Positions 5,817 to 15,864 of a stretch of 22,340 bases of DNA are shown in pieces; the first letter of the stretch is position 1; the number at the start of each line of letters is the position of its first letter. Source of the DNA: RGDT01 sp964630925 (GTDB lineage: Bacteria > Planctomycetota > Planctomycetia > Gemmatales > Gemmataceae). The translations under genes and the position numbers were made by a program. Location: contig CAZVZK010000164.1 of NCBI GenBank assembly GCA_964630925.1, forward strand, positions 1-22,340, read 5' to 3'. The notes under the pieces were generated by a model that worked only from the letters and a program-made list of their open reading frames with translations, was not told where the DNA came from and did not search any database.

Positions 5817-8183
5817 TCATTGTATCCCCGCCGCCGCCTCCGCGTCATCGAGGCGGCGCAACGCCTCCTCCGCCAGGGGCCGCGCCCGCCCCACGATGCC
5901 CCGCAACGCCTCCCGCGCCCCCAGCAGCTCCAGCAGCTCCACGGCCCGCGCCTCGCGCCGCCGCGCCGCCGGGCCGTCCAGCGCCTCCAGCAGACGCCCC
6001 GCCGCCGACCGCACCTCCGCCGCCCCTTCCTTCGCCGCACGCTTCAGCGCCTCGCGCGCCGGCCCGCCGATCTTCGCCAGCGCCGCCTCGGCATTCGCAC
6101 GCACCGCGTAGGCGCCGTCGTCCAGCTCCGCGAGGAGCCGCGCCAGCGTCTTCGCGTCCGCCGGCGGGCGGGGACGCAGCCCCTCGCACACCAGCCGCAC
6201 CGACCGCCCCGGCTCGGCCATCAGCCGCGCCATCGCCCGGTGCGCCTCTGCCGTCGTCCCCACGCGCAGCATCTCCCACGCCTCGGCCAGCGTGCCGTCC
6301 CGTGGCAGCGCCGCCGGCGCCAGCAGGGCCCACACCCTGATCGTGGTATCCTGCCCGCCCGTGGCGAGCTGGTGTCCGCCCGGCGCGAATGCCAGCGAGC
6401 GCACCCCGCCCTGCTCCGTGCGTCGGCGGAACACCTCGCGCCCCGACAGCGTGTCGTGGACCACCACGCCCTCGCCGAACGCCAGCGCCACCAGCCGCCC
6501 GTCCGCCGACCACGACGGGGCACAGGACAGTGCCTCGACCTCCGCCGGCAGGCGCAGCCGCTCCTGCCCCGTCGCCACCTCGATCAGACGCAGCCGCCCG
6601 TCGAAGCGGGCCGCCACGCGCCCGTCGTGGCGGAAGACGATGTGGTTGCCGCCGCCGACGGCCTCCTCGTCGCCCGAGCCGGCCAGGCGCGTCTCGGCGC
6701 CGGTCCCCAGGTCGATCAGCGTCAGCGACTGGTCGCGCGCACCGACGGCCAGCGTCCGCGCGTCCGGCGAGAACACCAGCACGTTGCCGTGGCTCTCCGG
6801 CACGCTGCCCACGTCGCGGTCGGACTCCGGCCCGGTGAGCGCCATCACGCGCAGCGACTTCGTCCCCGGACGCACCCCGGCGTACCACCGCCCGTCCGGG
6901 CTGACCGCCTCGCCGGTGTAGTGCGGCGTCGAGCGCGGCGCGGTCAGCGCCGTCACCGCCGACGCGCCCACGTCCCAGCGGTAACGCCCGCGCGACAGCG
7001 ACACGAATTCCAGCGACCGCCCGCCGTCGGACACCGCCGGCCGCGTCTTCAGCTCCGTCGGCAGGCCGTCGTGCTCGCTCAGTTGACGGCCCGTCTCCGC
7101 GTCCCACACGCGCCAGCGGCGCTGGCCGATGGAGACGAGGCGCGCCCCCCCGTGCGTGAACGTCAGGTGCAGCGGCGGACGCAGATGCCCGACGCCCTGC
7201 GTCACGACGCGCCCCGAGGCGATGTCCCAGATGAAGACGGCGTGGCCGGCGCAGATGGCGAGGTGCCTGCCGTCGCGCGAGACCGCCGACGCCGACAGGG
7301 CGCCGGGCGCGGCGAAATGGCGGATCGTGCGGCCCGACGCCACGCCGACGAGGCGCACGCCCCACGGCCCGAAGCGCTCGGCGACGACACGCCCGCCGGG
7401 GAGGAGGTCGAGCGGCTGCGTGGAGGTGTATTCCACGCCCGGCCGGGGCATCGTCCGCACCAGCCTGCCCGTCGCCACCTCGCGCACCTGGAACGGGCGG
7501 TCCTCGGCGAGGCGGTAGAGCAGACGCCTGCCGCCGTCGATGAGCGTCATCCCCCCGGCACGCGGGCCGTAGCCGCCGCCCTTCGCCGCCTCCGCCTCCG
7601 GCTCCAGGCAGCGGACGCTCCGCCCCGTCGCCACGTCGATCAGGTGCAGCCGCCCGTCCGTCCAGGCGGTGACCAGGTGCCGCCCGTCCGGCGTGAAGGC
7701 GGTCTGGCCCGGCTGCGAGTAGGCCAGCCCCTTGACCCGGTGACGCAGGGCGCCGTTGGCCGTGTCGAAGAGGAGCAGCTGCCGCTCGAACTGGTGCAGC
7801 ATCACCAGCGTGCGCCCGTCCGGCGAGAGGTCCAGGTGCGGCGTGCCCCAGGTGCGCTCCGGGTCCACGAGCCGGCGCTTCAAGCCGGCGGACGCCGCGT
7901 CGAGGACACGCACCGAGCCGTCGGAGCCGCCGAGGTACAGGAGCCTGCCGTCGGGCGAGAAGCGCAGCCAGTGGACGGGGAAGCCCCCCGTATCGACGTG
8001 CCGCGCCTCCTCGCCCGTCCGCACGTCCCAGAAGGAGACGCGCCGCGAGTGGCCCGCCGTCACGAGGTGCCCGCCGTCGGGCGAGAACGCGGCGCACAGG
8101 ATGGTGGCGTCCATGCGCAGGCGCGGCGAGCCGAGGACGAGCGGCTCGGCGCCGGCGAGCAGCATCAGGAGGGCGGGAACCAT
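5817..8183 (-). CDS. Secreted WD40-repeat protein with C-terminal HEAT-like region
   Basis: 788 aa. A short signal-like start (MVPALLMLLAGAEP) is followed by about twelve WD40-type blades, for example 'ILCAAFSPDGGHLVTAGHSRRVSFWD', 'WLRFSPDGRLLYLGGSDGSVRVLD', 'HLDLSPDGRTLV', 'VRSLAFAPGGHQLATGGQDTTIRVW'. The last about 150 residues are alpha-helical and HEAT-like ('AYAVRANAEAALAKIGGPAREALKRA', 'EVRSAAGRLLEALDG', 'AVELLELLGAREALRGIVG'). WD40 plus this helical tail is a recurring planctomycete architecture; such proteins are scaffolds and no enzymatic motif is visible. The ATG at 8183 shares one base with the TGA of the HEAT gene (TGATG), so the two are translationally coupled. The CDS ends ATACAATGA, at an unusually AT-rich spot. 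Confidence 0.87.
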   Translation of the reverse strand: MVPALLMLLAGAEPLVLGSPRLRMDATILCAAFSPDGGHLVTAGHSRRVSFWDVRTGEEARHVDTGGFPVHWLRFSPDGRLLYLGGSDGSVRVLDAASAGLKRRLVDPERTWGTPHLDLSPDGRTLVMLHQFERQLLLFDTANGALRHRVKGLAYSQPGQTAFTPDGRHLVTAWTDGRLHLIDVATGRSVRCLEPEAEAAKGGGYGPRAGGMTLIDGGRRLLYRLAEDRPFQVREVATGRLVRTMPRPGVEYTSTQPLDLLPGGRVVAERFGPWGVRLVGVASGRTIRHFAAPGALSASAVSRDGRHLAICAGHAVFIWDIASGRVVTQGVGHLRPPLHLTFTHGGARLVSIGQRRWRVWDAETGRQLSEHDGLPTELKTRPAVSDGGRSLEFVSLSRGRYRWDVGASAVTALTAPRSTPHYTGEAVSPDGRWYAGVRPGTKSLRVMALTGPESDRDVGSVPESHGNVLVFSPDARTLAVGARDQSLTLIDLGTGAETRLAGSGDEEAVGGGNHIVFRHDGRVAARFDGRLRLIEVATGQERLRLPAEVEALSCAPSWSADGRLVALAFGEGVVVHDTLSGREVFRRRTEQGGVRSLAFAPGGHQLATGGQDTTIRVWALLAPAALPRDGTLAEAWEMLRVGTTAEAHRAMARLMAEPGRSVRLVCEGLRPRPPADAKTLARLLAELDDGAYAVRANAEAALAKIGGPAREALKRAAKEGAAEVRSAAGRLLEALDGPAARRREARAVELLELLGAREALRGIVGRARPLAEEALRRLDDAEAAAGIQ

Positions 8184-10375
8184 CACGGGAGCCTCCGCAG
8201 GGCACACCGGGCAGGCAGGGACGCCTCGGCGTCGGTGCCGTCGCGGAGGGCCTCCAGCACCGCCCGCGCCGGGCGGGCCGCGGCGCCGGCCTCCTCCAGC
8301 CGCGTCGCCAGGGTGGCACGCAGCGAGCCGGCCCGGTGCGACGCCGCCACCCCCTTCATCACCGAAACGGGCTTCTCCGTCACGCCGCCGATGCGCAGGA
8401 TCGCGACGGCCGCCTCGATGCGGACGGCGTCCTCCTCGTCGGCGAGGAGGGGCGTGAGGGAGGGGAGGTGCGTCTTCGCCGCCGGGCCGACTTCGCCGAG
8501 GCGCTGTGCCGCGTTCGCGCGCGTCCCGGCGGACGCCGACGTGAGCCCGCGCGGCGAGGGCACGGCGGTGCCGTCGATGAGCGCCAGGGCGAAGGCGGCC
8601 TTCTCACGCAGGGGCGTGTCGCCCTTGGCGAGGCGGACGAGGTGATCGCGGGCCGGCATCGCCGCCGCGCCGATGCGTCCGAGGGTGCGGATGGCCTCGT
8701 GCGGCTCGCGGCGTGTCAGCATGCGGACGAGCGCCGGGCTCAGCACGTCGGCGCCGACGCCGATGCGTCGCAGGGCGGTGAGTGCCTCGCGCTGGACGAG
8801 GTGGTCGCGCGATGCCAGCAGGCCGAGGAGCGGCCCGGCCGCCTCCTTGGCGGCGAGGCCGCCGAGGGCGCGGGCCGCCGGGATGGGCGCCTCGCGCAGC
8901 AGCGACACGATCATCGGGATGAGGCGTTCGCGGCCCTTGGTCACGGCGGGCGCCCAGCGTAGGGCGTCGGCGCGTGTCTCAGGGCGCCCGAGCATGAGCA
9001 GCAGGCGCGGCACGATGCGCGGGTGGGCCGGATCGGCGGAGAGCAACAATCGTAGCGCCGATGACTGCCGGTCAGAGGAATCCCAAGCCCCGAGCGCGAG
9101 GCGTTCGGCCTCGTCGGCGTCGAGGCCGATGTCGGCCAGGGCGGCGAGGGCGTCGGCGTCGGCCAGCTTCACCAGCGCCGGGCGTGCGGCGGCCGCGGCG
9201 GGGCCCATGCCGGCGAGGGCGCTGAGGGTCTGTCGGCGCCGGCCCTCCTTGTCGAGCAGCCCCGCCAGCGCGGGCACGGCGGGCGGCCCGATGCGCGTGA
9301 GGGCCGCCAGCGCCTTCGCCTCCACGGGCCGCGGCCCCCTGCGCCACGCGGCCACGAGGCCGGGCACGGCGTCGGCGCCGACGGCGGCGAGCGCCTCCTC
9401 GGTGGGGAGGACGCCCTTCCTGTCGGCGTCGAGGAGGTCGAGGAGGCGCGGCAGGGCGGGGCGGGCGGCGGGGCCGAGCAGGGCCAGGCCGCGGAGGGCG
9501 TCGGCGATGACGGCGGGGTCGCCGACGAGGCACGCGGCGTGGATCGGCAGCACGCGCTCCGCGTCGCCGTCGGTCTGGAAGAGGATGCGGGCGCCCCACA
9601 GGCGGACGTGCGGGTCGGCGTGAGAGAGGAGGGCGCGGCACGGGCCGGCGAGGGCGGCGGGCCGATCCGTGGACGAATCGATGACGAGCAGGGCCTGGCC
9701 GGGCGACGGGCCACGCAGGCCCTCGGCGAGGCCGGCCAGCACCGTCGGCCCGCGTCCGCCGAGGGCGTAGGCGAGGAGCGATGCCTCGACGCGTACGTCG
9801 CGGACGGGGTCGAGCAGGGCCGGACCGAGGAGCGGCACTTCGTCCTCGCGGATGTGGGGGCGCAGGGCGGCGAGGGCCGTGGCGGCGCGGCGACGCATGT
9901 CGGCATCGCGGCCGCCCAGCTCGGCGAGGAGGGGTGGGACGGCGGCGCGGCCCATGCGGACGGCCTCGGAGGGGCGGCCGGCACGCAGGAGGGCGGGGAC
10001 GGCGGGGGCGCCGTCGGGGCCCATGCGTACGATCATCGCCAACGCCTCCTCGGCGGACAGCACCGACGGCGTCGCCAGCTCCTCGCCGAGGAACAGCGCC
10101 GCAGGCACGGCCTCGCCGCCGAGACGCCACACCGCGATCAGCGCCCGCCCGCGCAACGGCCGGTGTCCGCTCTTCGTCAGCTCGCACAGGCGGGGCAGGG
10201 CGGGGCGTGCCGCCTCACCGGCCTCGGCGAGGACGATGGCCGCCTCCTCGCGGACCAGGACGTCGTCCGAAGACAGGTCATCGACCCACGCCCACACGGG
10301 CCGGCCGTCGATGGCCGGGATGGAGGGCGCGGGCGGCCCGGCGGCGAGGGCGACGAGGAGGAGAATCGTGTGCAT
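8183..10375 (-). CDS. HEAT-repeat protein with signal peptide
   Basis: 730 aa with an N-terminal signal-like segment (MHTILLLVALAAGPPAP) and HEAT/PBS-lyase-type repeats through almost the whole length: 'VREEAAIVLAEAGEAARPALPRL', 'MRRRAATALAALRPHI', 'VRVEASLLAYALGGRG', 'PRLLLMLGRPETRADALRWA', 'VQREALTALRRIGVGADVL', 'TRANAAQRLGEVGPAAKTHLPSL', 'VRIEAAVAILRIGG'. These pack as helix pairs into a superhelix used for protein binding, and no catalytic motif is seen. It is first in the operon with the WD40-HEAT gene and is transcribed away from the kinase at 10492. The ATG at 10375 was chosen because it starts the signal peptide; the open frame continues upstream without domain similarity. The SD is weak (GGGA at -12). 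Confidence 0.88.
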   Translation of the reverse strand: MHTILLLVALAAGPPAPSIPAIDGRPVWAWVDDLSSDDVLVREEAAIVLAEAGEAARPALPRLCELTKSGHRPLRGRALIAVWRLGGEAVPAALFLGEELATPSVLSAEEALAMIVRMGPDGAPAVPALLRAGRPSEAVRMGRAAVPPLLAELGGRDADMRRRAATALAALRPHIREDEVPLLGPALLDPVRDVRVEASLLAYALGGRGPTVLAGLAEGLRGPSPGQALLVIDSSTDRPAALAGPCRALLSHADPHVRLWGARILFQTDGDAERVLPIHAACLVGDPAVIADALRGLALLGPAARPALPRLLDLLDADRKGVLPTEEALAAVGADAVPGLVAAWRRGPRPVEAKALAALTRIGPPAVPALAGLLDKEGRRRQTLSALAGMGPAAAAARPALVKLADADALAALADIGLDADEAERLALGAWDSSDRQSSALRLLLSADPAHPRIVPRLLLMLGRPETRADALRWAPAVTKGRERLIPMIVSLLREAPIPAARALGGLAAKEAAGPLLGLLASRDHLVQREALTALRRIGVGADVLSPALVRMLTRREPHEAIRTLGRIGAAAMPARDHLVRLAKGDTPLREKAAFALALIDGTAVPSPRGLTSASAGTRANAAQRLGEVGPAAKTHLPSLTPLLADEEDAVRIEAAVAILRIGGVTEKPVSVMKGVAASHRAGSLRATLATRLEEAGAAARPARAVLEALRDGTDAEASLPARCALRRLP

Positions 10376-10491
10376 GGCGGATCGTCCCGATACCATCGGC
10401 CCAGGCCACCATATTCTAGACGCCGACCTTGCCCCCGCCGAACAGGCGGATAGGAAGATGCGTGGGATCCCCCAGACTCCCGGACGCCCCG
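10376..10491. promoter_or_regulatory. Divergent control region between HEAT-WD40 operon and kinase
   Basis: A 116-bp gap between divergent starts. An AT-rich patch stands out at 10411-10420 (ATATTCTAGA). On the minus strand it reads TAGAAT, and on the plus strand TATTCT; either is an acceptable sigma70 -10 element. I could not find a convincing -35 at the right distance on either strand. One shared region could link expression of the kinase and the scaffold operon. Confidence 0.3.
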
Positions 10492-12528
10492 ATGCCCACG
10501 TCCACCCCGACGCCGCTGGAACGCCTCCTGGCCGAGCAGGCCGCCCGCTGGGGCGCGGGCGACCGCGTGCCGGCCGAGGCGCTGATCGCCGAACACCCCG
10601 AGGTGGCCGGCGACGACGCCGCCCTGCCTGCCTTGAAGCAGGCCGAGGGGCGTCTGCGTCAGACCGCCGTCGAGACGGTGTCGCTGGCGAAGGCCGGCGC
10701 CCGCCCACCCACCGATGAGGCCCCCGGCACGGGGGTGGCGACCGTGCCGCACGTGGAGGCGGCGACGGCCACGGACGAGCGGGGCCGCCCGCCGCGCCTG
10801 CCGACGATCCCCGGCTACACGATCAAGCGGGAGATCAAGTGCGGCGGGATGGGCGCGGTGTACGAGGCGGAGCAGGAAGGGCTGAAGCGCCGCTGCGCGA
10901 TCAAGCTGATGCTCGCCGGCCGGATGGCGGGCGCCGCCGAGGTGGCACGCTTCCGGGCGGAGGCCGAGGCACTGGGCCAGGTCGAGCACGACGGCGTCGT
11001 CGGGGTGTACGGCTGGGGCGACCACGAGGGCCTGCTGTTCCTCGTGATGGAGTACATGCCGCGCGGCTCGCTGTGGGACCGCGTGGGCGGCAAGCCCCTG
11101 CCGGCGGAGGAGGCGGCGGCCCTGGTGAAGGGGTTGGCCGAGGCGGTGCATCACGTCCACGGGGTGAAGCACGCGGCGGGGGTGGGGATCGTCCACCGCG
11201 ACCTGAAGCCGCAGAACATCCTCATCGACGCCGAGGGCCGGGCGAAGGTGTCGGACTTCGGGCTGGCGCGGCTGGTGGGGGCGGAGGGCGTGACGGAGTC
11301 GGGGGCCTCCGCGGGGACGCCGGGGTACATGGCCCCGGAGCAGGCGGAGGACCTGAAGCGGGCCGGCGTGCCGGCGGACGTGTGGGGCCTCGGGGCCGTG
11401 CTGTATGCGTGCCTGAGCGGGCGTCCGCCGTTCGTGGGCAACAAGGTGGAGGTGCTGCTGCGCACCTGCCACGAGGAGCCGGCGCAGCTGCCGGCGGGGA
11501 CGCCGGCGGGGCTGGCGGAGATCGTCCTGAAGTGCCTGGAGAAGCAGCCGGCGCGGCGGTACCCGACGGCGCAGGCGCTCGCCGACGACCTGGGCCGCTG
11601 GCTGGACAGGCAGAGGCCGGAGGCGCAGCTCGGCGTCGTGGGCCGGGTGGGCCGGTGGGCGCGGCGGAATCCGCGGCGGGCGTTCCTGGCGTCGCTGCTC
11701 GGGGCGGCGCCGGTGGTGGGGTTGGGCGGCTACTGGACGTGGGGGCGGAGGCGCCCGACGGAGGCCGACCTGCTGGAACAAGAGCTGGCGAAGGGCGTGG
11801 GGGCGGAGCTCCTAGACGGAGAAGGCCAGCCGCGGGACGCACGCATCCTGCTCGGCGAGGGGAGGTCCACGCTCTCTCGGCACCTCGACGGGGCATTCAC
11901 GGTCCAGTCATCGAGACTTTGCCTGGTGGGGCTGGCGACGGGTACGGGCATGGAGCGCTTCATCTTCCGCGGCCAGATTCGCCACCAGAACCTGCCCGAC
12001 GGCGAGGTCGGACTGTTCGCGGCCTACCGCCAGGACGGCCATCAGGGGGGGATGCTTCACACCTTCGTCCAGGCCGGCTTCAGCGACCTGCTCGACGAGG
12101 GGGCCGGCTGGGACCTCGCCGTGCAGCTGAGGGGCCAGCCCCCGCCCGACCAGCCAGTCCGTCCGATCAACCGCATTCACATGCACGGCACAATCTTCGG
12201 TGGCTCGGGCTGGGATGACCTGGGCCAAACTTATTCGACCCGGCGACAGCCGGAGGTCTTCATCCCCGGCAATCCGGACGCGCCAGCGTGGCGTTCTTTC
12301 GCCCTGGAGATCACTCCGCGGGCGGCCCGCGCCGCGTGGCTGGGACGGCCTGTGGCGGAACTTGACGCCGTCAGGTTCGCCACGTCGCTGGAGCGTGGCT
12401 GTCGCGAGGCTGCCGGCGGCAGGGCGGCCGGCTTCAAGCCGGTGTTCAGCCATGCCGGTGGGGTTGGCGTTTTCGTGTTCGCCGCCGTGGCCTCGTTCCG
12501 AGCCCTTCGCCTCATTCCGCTTCCCTGA
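10492..12528 (+). CDS. Membrane-anchored Ser/Thr protein kinase with LamG-like C-terminal domain
   Basis: 678 aa. Residues 1-105 form an N-terminal extension ('LERLLAEQAARWGAGDRVPAEALIAEHPE') common to planctomycete kinases. The kinase domain spans about 108-375: Lys138 in 'CAIK', catalytic loop H235-R-D-L-K-P-Q-N242, D255-F-G, 'GTPGYMAPEQ' (275-284) and 'ADVWGLGAVLY'. It is therefore a complete Hanks-type kinase. The glycine-rich loop reads I-K-C-G-G-M-G, so Lys replaces the usual first Gly. Residues about 396-417 are a single membrane span ('FLASLLGAAPVVGLGGYW') after a basic stop-transfer stretch. The C-terminal about 240 residues are beta-rich ('GEVGLFAAYRQ', 'SFALEITPRAARAAWLGRPVAEL') and resemble the LamG/concanavalin-like modules attached to other Gemmata kinases; they should lie outside the cytoplasm. 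The ATG at 10492 lacks a clear SD. Its targets are unknown; neighbouring HEAT, WD40 and 217-aa proteins are candidates. Confidence 0.9.
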   Translation: MPTSTPTPLERLLAEQAARWGAGDRVPAEALIAEHPEVAGDDAALPALKQAEGRLRQTAVETVSLAKAGARPPTDEAPGTGVATVPHVEAATATDERGRPPRLPTIPGYTIKREIKCGGMGAVYEAEQEGLKRRCAIKLMLAGRMAGAAEVARFRAEAEALGQVEHDGVVGVYGWGDHEGLLFLVMEYMPRGSLWDRVGGKPLPAEEAAALVKGLAEAVHHVHGVKHAAGVGIVHRDLKPQNILIDAEGRAKVSDFGLARLVGAEGVTESGASAGTPGYMAPEQAEDLKRAGVPADVWGLGAVLYACLSGRPPFVGNKVEVLLRTCHEEPAQLPAGTPAGLAEIVLKCLEKQPARRYPTAQALADDLGRWLDRQRPEAQLGVVGRVGRWARRNPRRAFLASLLGAAPVVGLGGYWTWGRRRPTEADLLEQELAKGVGAELLDGEGQPRDARILLGEGRSTLSRHLDGAFTVQSSRLCLVGLATGTGMERFIFRGQIRHQNLPDGEVGLFAAYRQDGHQGGMLHTFVQAGFSDLLDEGAGWDLAVQLRGQPPPDQPVRPINRIHMHGTIFGGSGWDDLGQTYSTRRQPEVFIPGNPDAPAWRSFALEITPRAARAAWLGRPVAELDAVRFATSLERGCREAAGGRAAGFKPVFSHAGGVGVFVFAAVASFRALRLIPLP

Positions 12529-12546
12529 CTCCGGGAGACCCTGCCG

Positions 12547-13200
12547 ATGTCCTTCTACTGCCTCCATCCCGAACACCCCGTGCCGCAAGGCGTCATCGTG
12601 GCCTACGGCCACAGCGAGACGCCGGTACGCTTACAGAGCGCCTGGCTGGGTGATGACACCGATGACCTCGAAGGGATCATCCTCGTGGGCGGAACGAGCC
12701 CGTCCGACGACTGGATCGCCGTGTTCGGCAGCCAGGCCACCCCGGTGTTGGGCACGCCGGAGGGCAGGGTGTACGAGATGAGTATCCAGGTCGAGGGGGT
12801 CGCCGACCCCTACCTGTTCGACGTCTCCGTGCAGGGAGTGGGAGTACAAGCCAGCGACGAGTCTGAGCCTGTGGCGGCCGCGCCGACCATCGTTCTCCAC
12901 CCCCCGGCCACCAGCAACATCTCCTCGAAGCATTTCGTGGCCTACGGCAAGGGGCAACCTGGCAGCATCGTGCCGGCTCAGACCTACCTCGACTTCCCTG
13001 GGGCCCCCATGCCGCGCCCCCCTTACCAGACCCCGCCGACGCCTGTCTACGTGGGCGGGCTATGGCTGCTGCAGTGGAAGAATCTGGCGGACTACGTGGG
13101 GCGTATGGGGAAGCTGCGGGCACAGGTGGCTGGGAGGGACCCCACGGATGTCCCTCAGCTCTCCGTCATGGAGATCCTCGGTCAGCTCCCGAAGCCCTGA
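12547..13200 (+). CDS. Hypothetical protein downstream of the kinase
   Basis: 217 aa that I do not recognise. The N-terminal about 110 residues are predicted beta-rich and Ig/jelly-roll-like by eye ('GVIVAYGHSETPVRLQSAW', 'LEGIILVGGTSPSDDWIAVFGSQ', 'VYEMSIQVEGVADPYLFDVSVQGVG'). After a Pro-rich linker, a second part follows ('KHFVAYGKGQPGSIVPAQTYLDF') whose 'VAYGKG' echoes the earlier 'VAYGHS', possibly a degenerate internal repeat. The tail is helical ('LLQWKNLADYVGRMGKLRAQVAG'). There is no signal peptide and no membrane segment. It starts 18 bp after the kinase stop with GGGAGA about 9 nt before the ATG, so it is almost surely co-transcribed. It could be a kinase substrate or a partner. 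It ends 3 bp from the carA stop on the other strand, with no terminator in between. Confidence 0.78.
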   Translation: MSFYCLHPEHPVPQGVIVAYGHSETPVRLQSAWLGDDTDDLEGIILVGGTSPSDDWIAVFGSQATPVLGTPEGRVYEMSIQVEGVADPYLFDVSVQGVGVQASDESEPVAAAPTIVLHPPATSNISSKHFVAYGKGQPGSIVPAQTYLDFPGAPMPRPPYQTPPTPVYVGGLWLLQWKNLADYVGRMGKLRAQVAGRDPTDVPQLSVMEILGQLPKP

Positions 13201-13203
13201 GCC

Positions 13204-14316
13204 TCACCCCATCATCCGCCGGAACTCCTCGAACAGATAGCTACTGTCGTGGGGGCCGGCGGACGCCTCGGGGTGGTACTGCACGCTGAACATCGGCATC
13301 TCGCGGTGGCGCATCCCCTCCGACGTGTCGTCGTTGAGGTTGACGTGCGTCGGCTCCAGGGCCGCCGGCAGGCTCGTCAGGTCCACGGCGAAGCCGTGGT
13401 TCTGCGTCGTGATCTCCACCCTGTTCGTCACCATGTTCAGCACCGGCTGGTTCGCCCCCCGGTGCCCGAACTTGAGCTTGTACGTCCTCGCCCCCATCGC
13501 CAGACCCATCAGCTGGTGCCCCAGGCAGATCCCGAAGATCGGCCTGTGCCCCGCCAATTCGCGGATGGTATCAATGGCGTACGTCAGCGGCTCCGGGTCG
13601 CCGGGGCCGTTCGACAGGAAGATGCCGTCGGGCTTGTGCGCCTTCACCTCGTCGGCCGTGGCCGTCGCCGGCAGCACCGTCACCTTGCACCCCACCTGCA
13701 CCAGGCAGCGCAGGATGTTGTGCTTCATGCCGTAGTCGAGGGCCACCACGTGGTGGGTCGGCGGGCGGGTGGGGATGTACGTCGTCAGTGGCCCGGAGAA
13801 CCCCGCGGCCCAGTGGGAGGGGCCGGCGGGCGTGACCTCCCTCACCAGGTCGCGGCCCACGATGTTGGGGCAGGACCGCGCCTTGTGGACGAGCGACGCG
13901 GAGTCCAGGTCGCGCGTCGAGAGCACGCCCATCATGGCCCCGCGCACGCGCAGCCGGCGGACCAGGGCGCGTGTGTCGATGCCCTCCAGGCCGATGACGC
14001 CGTTGTCGGCGAGGTACCTGTCGAGGTCGGCGGTGGAGCGGTAGTTGCTGGCGACGCGGGAGCGCTCGCGGACGAGGAAGCCCTCGACCTGGGGCTTGCC
14101 GGACTCGGTGTCTTCGGGGTTGACGCCGTAGTTGCCGATCTGCGTGTAGGTCATGCAGACGATCTGCCCCTTGTAGGACGGATCGGTCAGCACCTCCTGG
14201 TAGCCGGTGATGCTGGTGTTGAACACCACCTCGCCGGCGCGCTCGCCGTCGGCGCCGAACGCGGTGCCTTCGTAGACCGTCCCATCCTCAAGACCCAATT
14301 TCGCTCGTCTGGTCAT
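13204..14316 (-). CDS. carA: Carbamoyl-phosphate synthase small (glutaminase) subunit
   Basis: 370 aa, the usual length. The N-terminal CPSase small-chain domain (about 1-140) shows 'LEDGTVYEGTAFGA', 'GEVVFNTSITGYQEVLTDPSYKGQIV' and 'GNYGVNPEDTES'. The class I glutamine amidotransferase domain (about 185-370) shows 'VALDYGMKHNILR', 'FLSNGPGDPEP', the nucleophile Cys264 in 'FGICLGHQLMGLA', and His348/Glu350 in 'QYHPEAS', so the Cys-His-Glu triad is complete. It hydrolyses glutamine and passes ammonia to CarB for carbamoyl phosphate used in pyrimidine and arginine synthesis. No carB is in the window. The ATG at 14316 has GGAG 5 nt upstream; that SD sits one base from the arm of the heptad inverted repeat, so initiation could be sensitive to this structure. 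The gene follows asnS on the same strand. Confidence 0.97.
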   Translation of the reverse strand: MTRRAKLGLEDGTVYEGTAFGADGERAGEVVFNTSITGYQEVLTDPSYKGQIVCMTYTQIGNYGVNPEDTESGKPQVEGFLVRERSRVASNYRSTADLDRYLADNGVIGLEGIDTRALVRRLRVRGAMMGVLSTRDLDSASLVHKARSCPNIVGRDLVREVTPAGPSHWAAGFSGPLTTYIPTRPPTHHVVALDYGMKHNILRCLVQVGCKVTVLPATATADEVKAHKPDGIFLSNGPGDPEPLTYAIDTIRELAGHRPIFGICLGHQLMGLAMGARTYKLKFGHRGANQPVLNMVTNRVEITTQNHGFAVDLTSLPAALEPTHVNLNDDTSEGMRHREMPMFSVQYHPEASAGPHDSSYLFEEFRRMMG

Positions 14317-14326
14317 CGTGGCTCCG

Positions 14327-14430
14327 GTTTTCAGTTTTCAGTTTTCAGTTTTCAGCGGCGTCTCCAGAGGCCATCTCAACCCTCGCGGGCCTGGCTGTTA
14401 ACTGAAAACTGAAAACTGAAAACTGAAAAC
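14327..14430. repeat. Perfect 29-bp inverted repeat of four TTTTCAG heptads per arm
   Basis: The left arm (14327-14355) is G followed by TTTTCAG four times. The right arm (14402-14430) is the exact reverse complement, CTGAAAA four times followed by C. The intervening 46 bp are GC-rich. The element fills almost the whole asnS-carA gap: it begins 11 bp past the asnS stop and ends 1 bp from the carA SD. In RNA it would form a 29-bp, mostly A-U stem. The composition contrasts sharply with the surrounding DNA. It could be a terminator or attenuator, an RNase processing site, or one member of a dispersed repeat family; the sequence alone does not decide. Confidence 0.95.
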
Positions 14431-14440
14431 ACGCGAAGCG

Positions 14441-15835
<1,395 letters not shown>

Positions 15836-15864
15836 GACGGCCCCTCGTTGATGCCCGTTGTCAC

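Noticed and set aside
7874..7890. Palindrome around CTTCAAG inside the WD40 gene, similar to one near 12430 in the kinase gene
   Set aside because: Both lie in coding sequence and encode ordinary codons (GLK, FKP); likely chance in GC-rich DNA.
5667..8645. A 992-codon open frame on the plus strand
   Set aside because: It is antisense to the WD40-HEAT and HEAT genes, is Arg/His/Pro-rich without family similarity, and arises from GC-rich third positions of the real genes.
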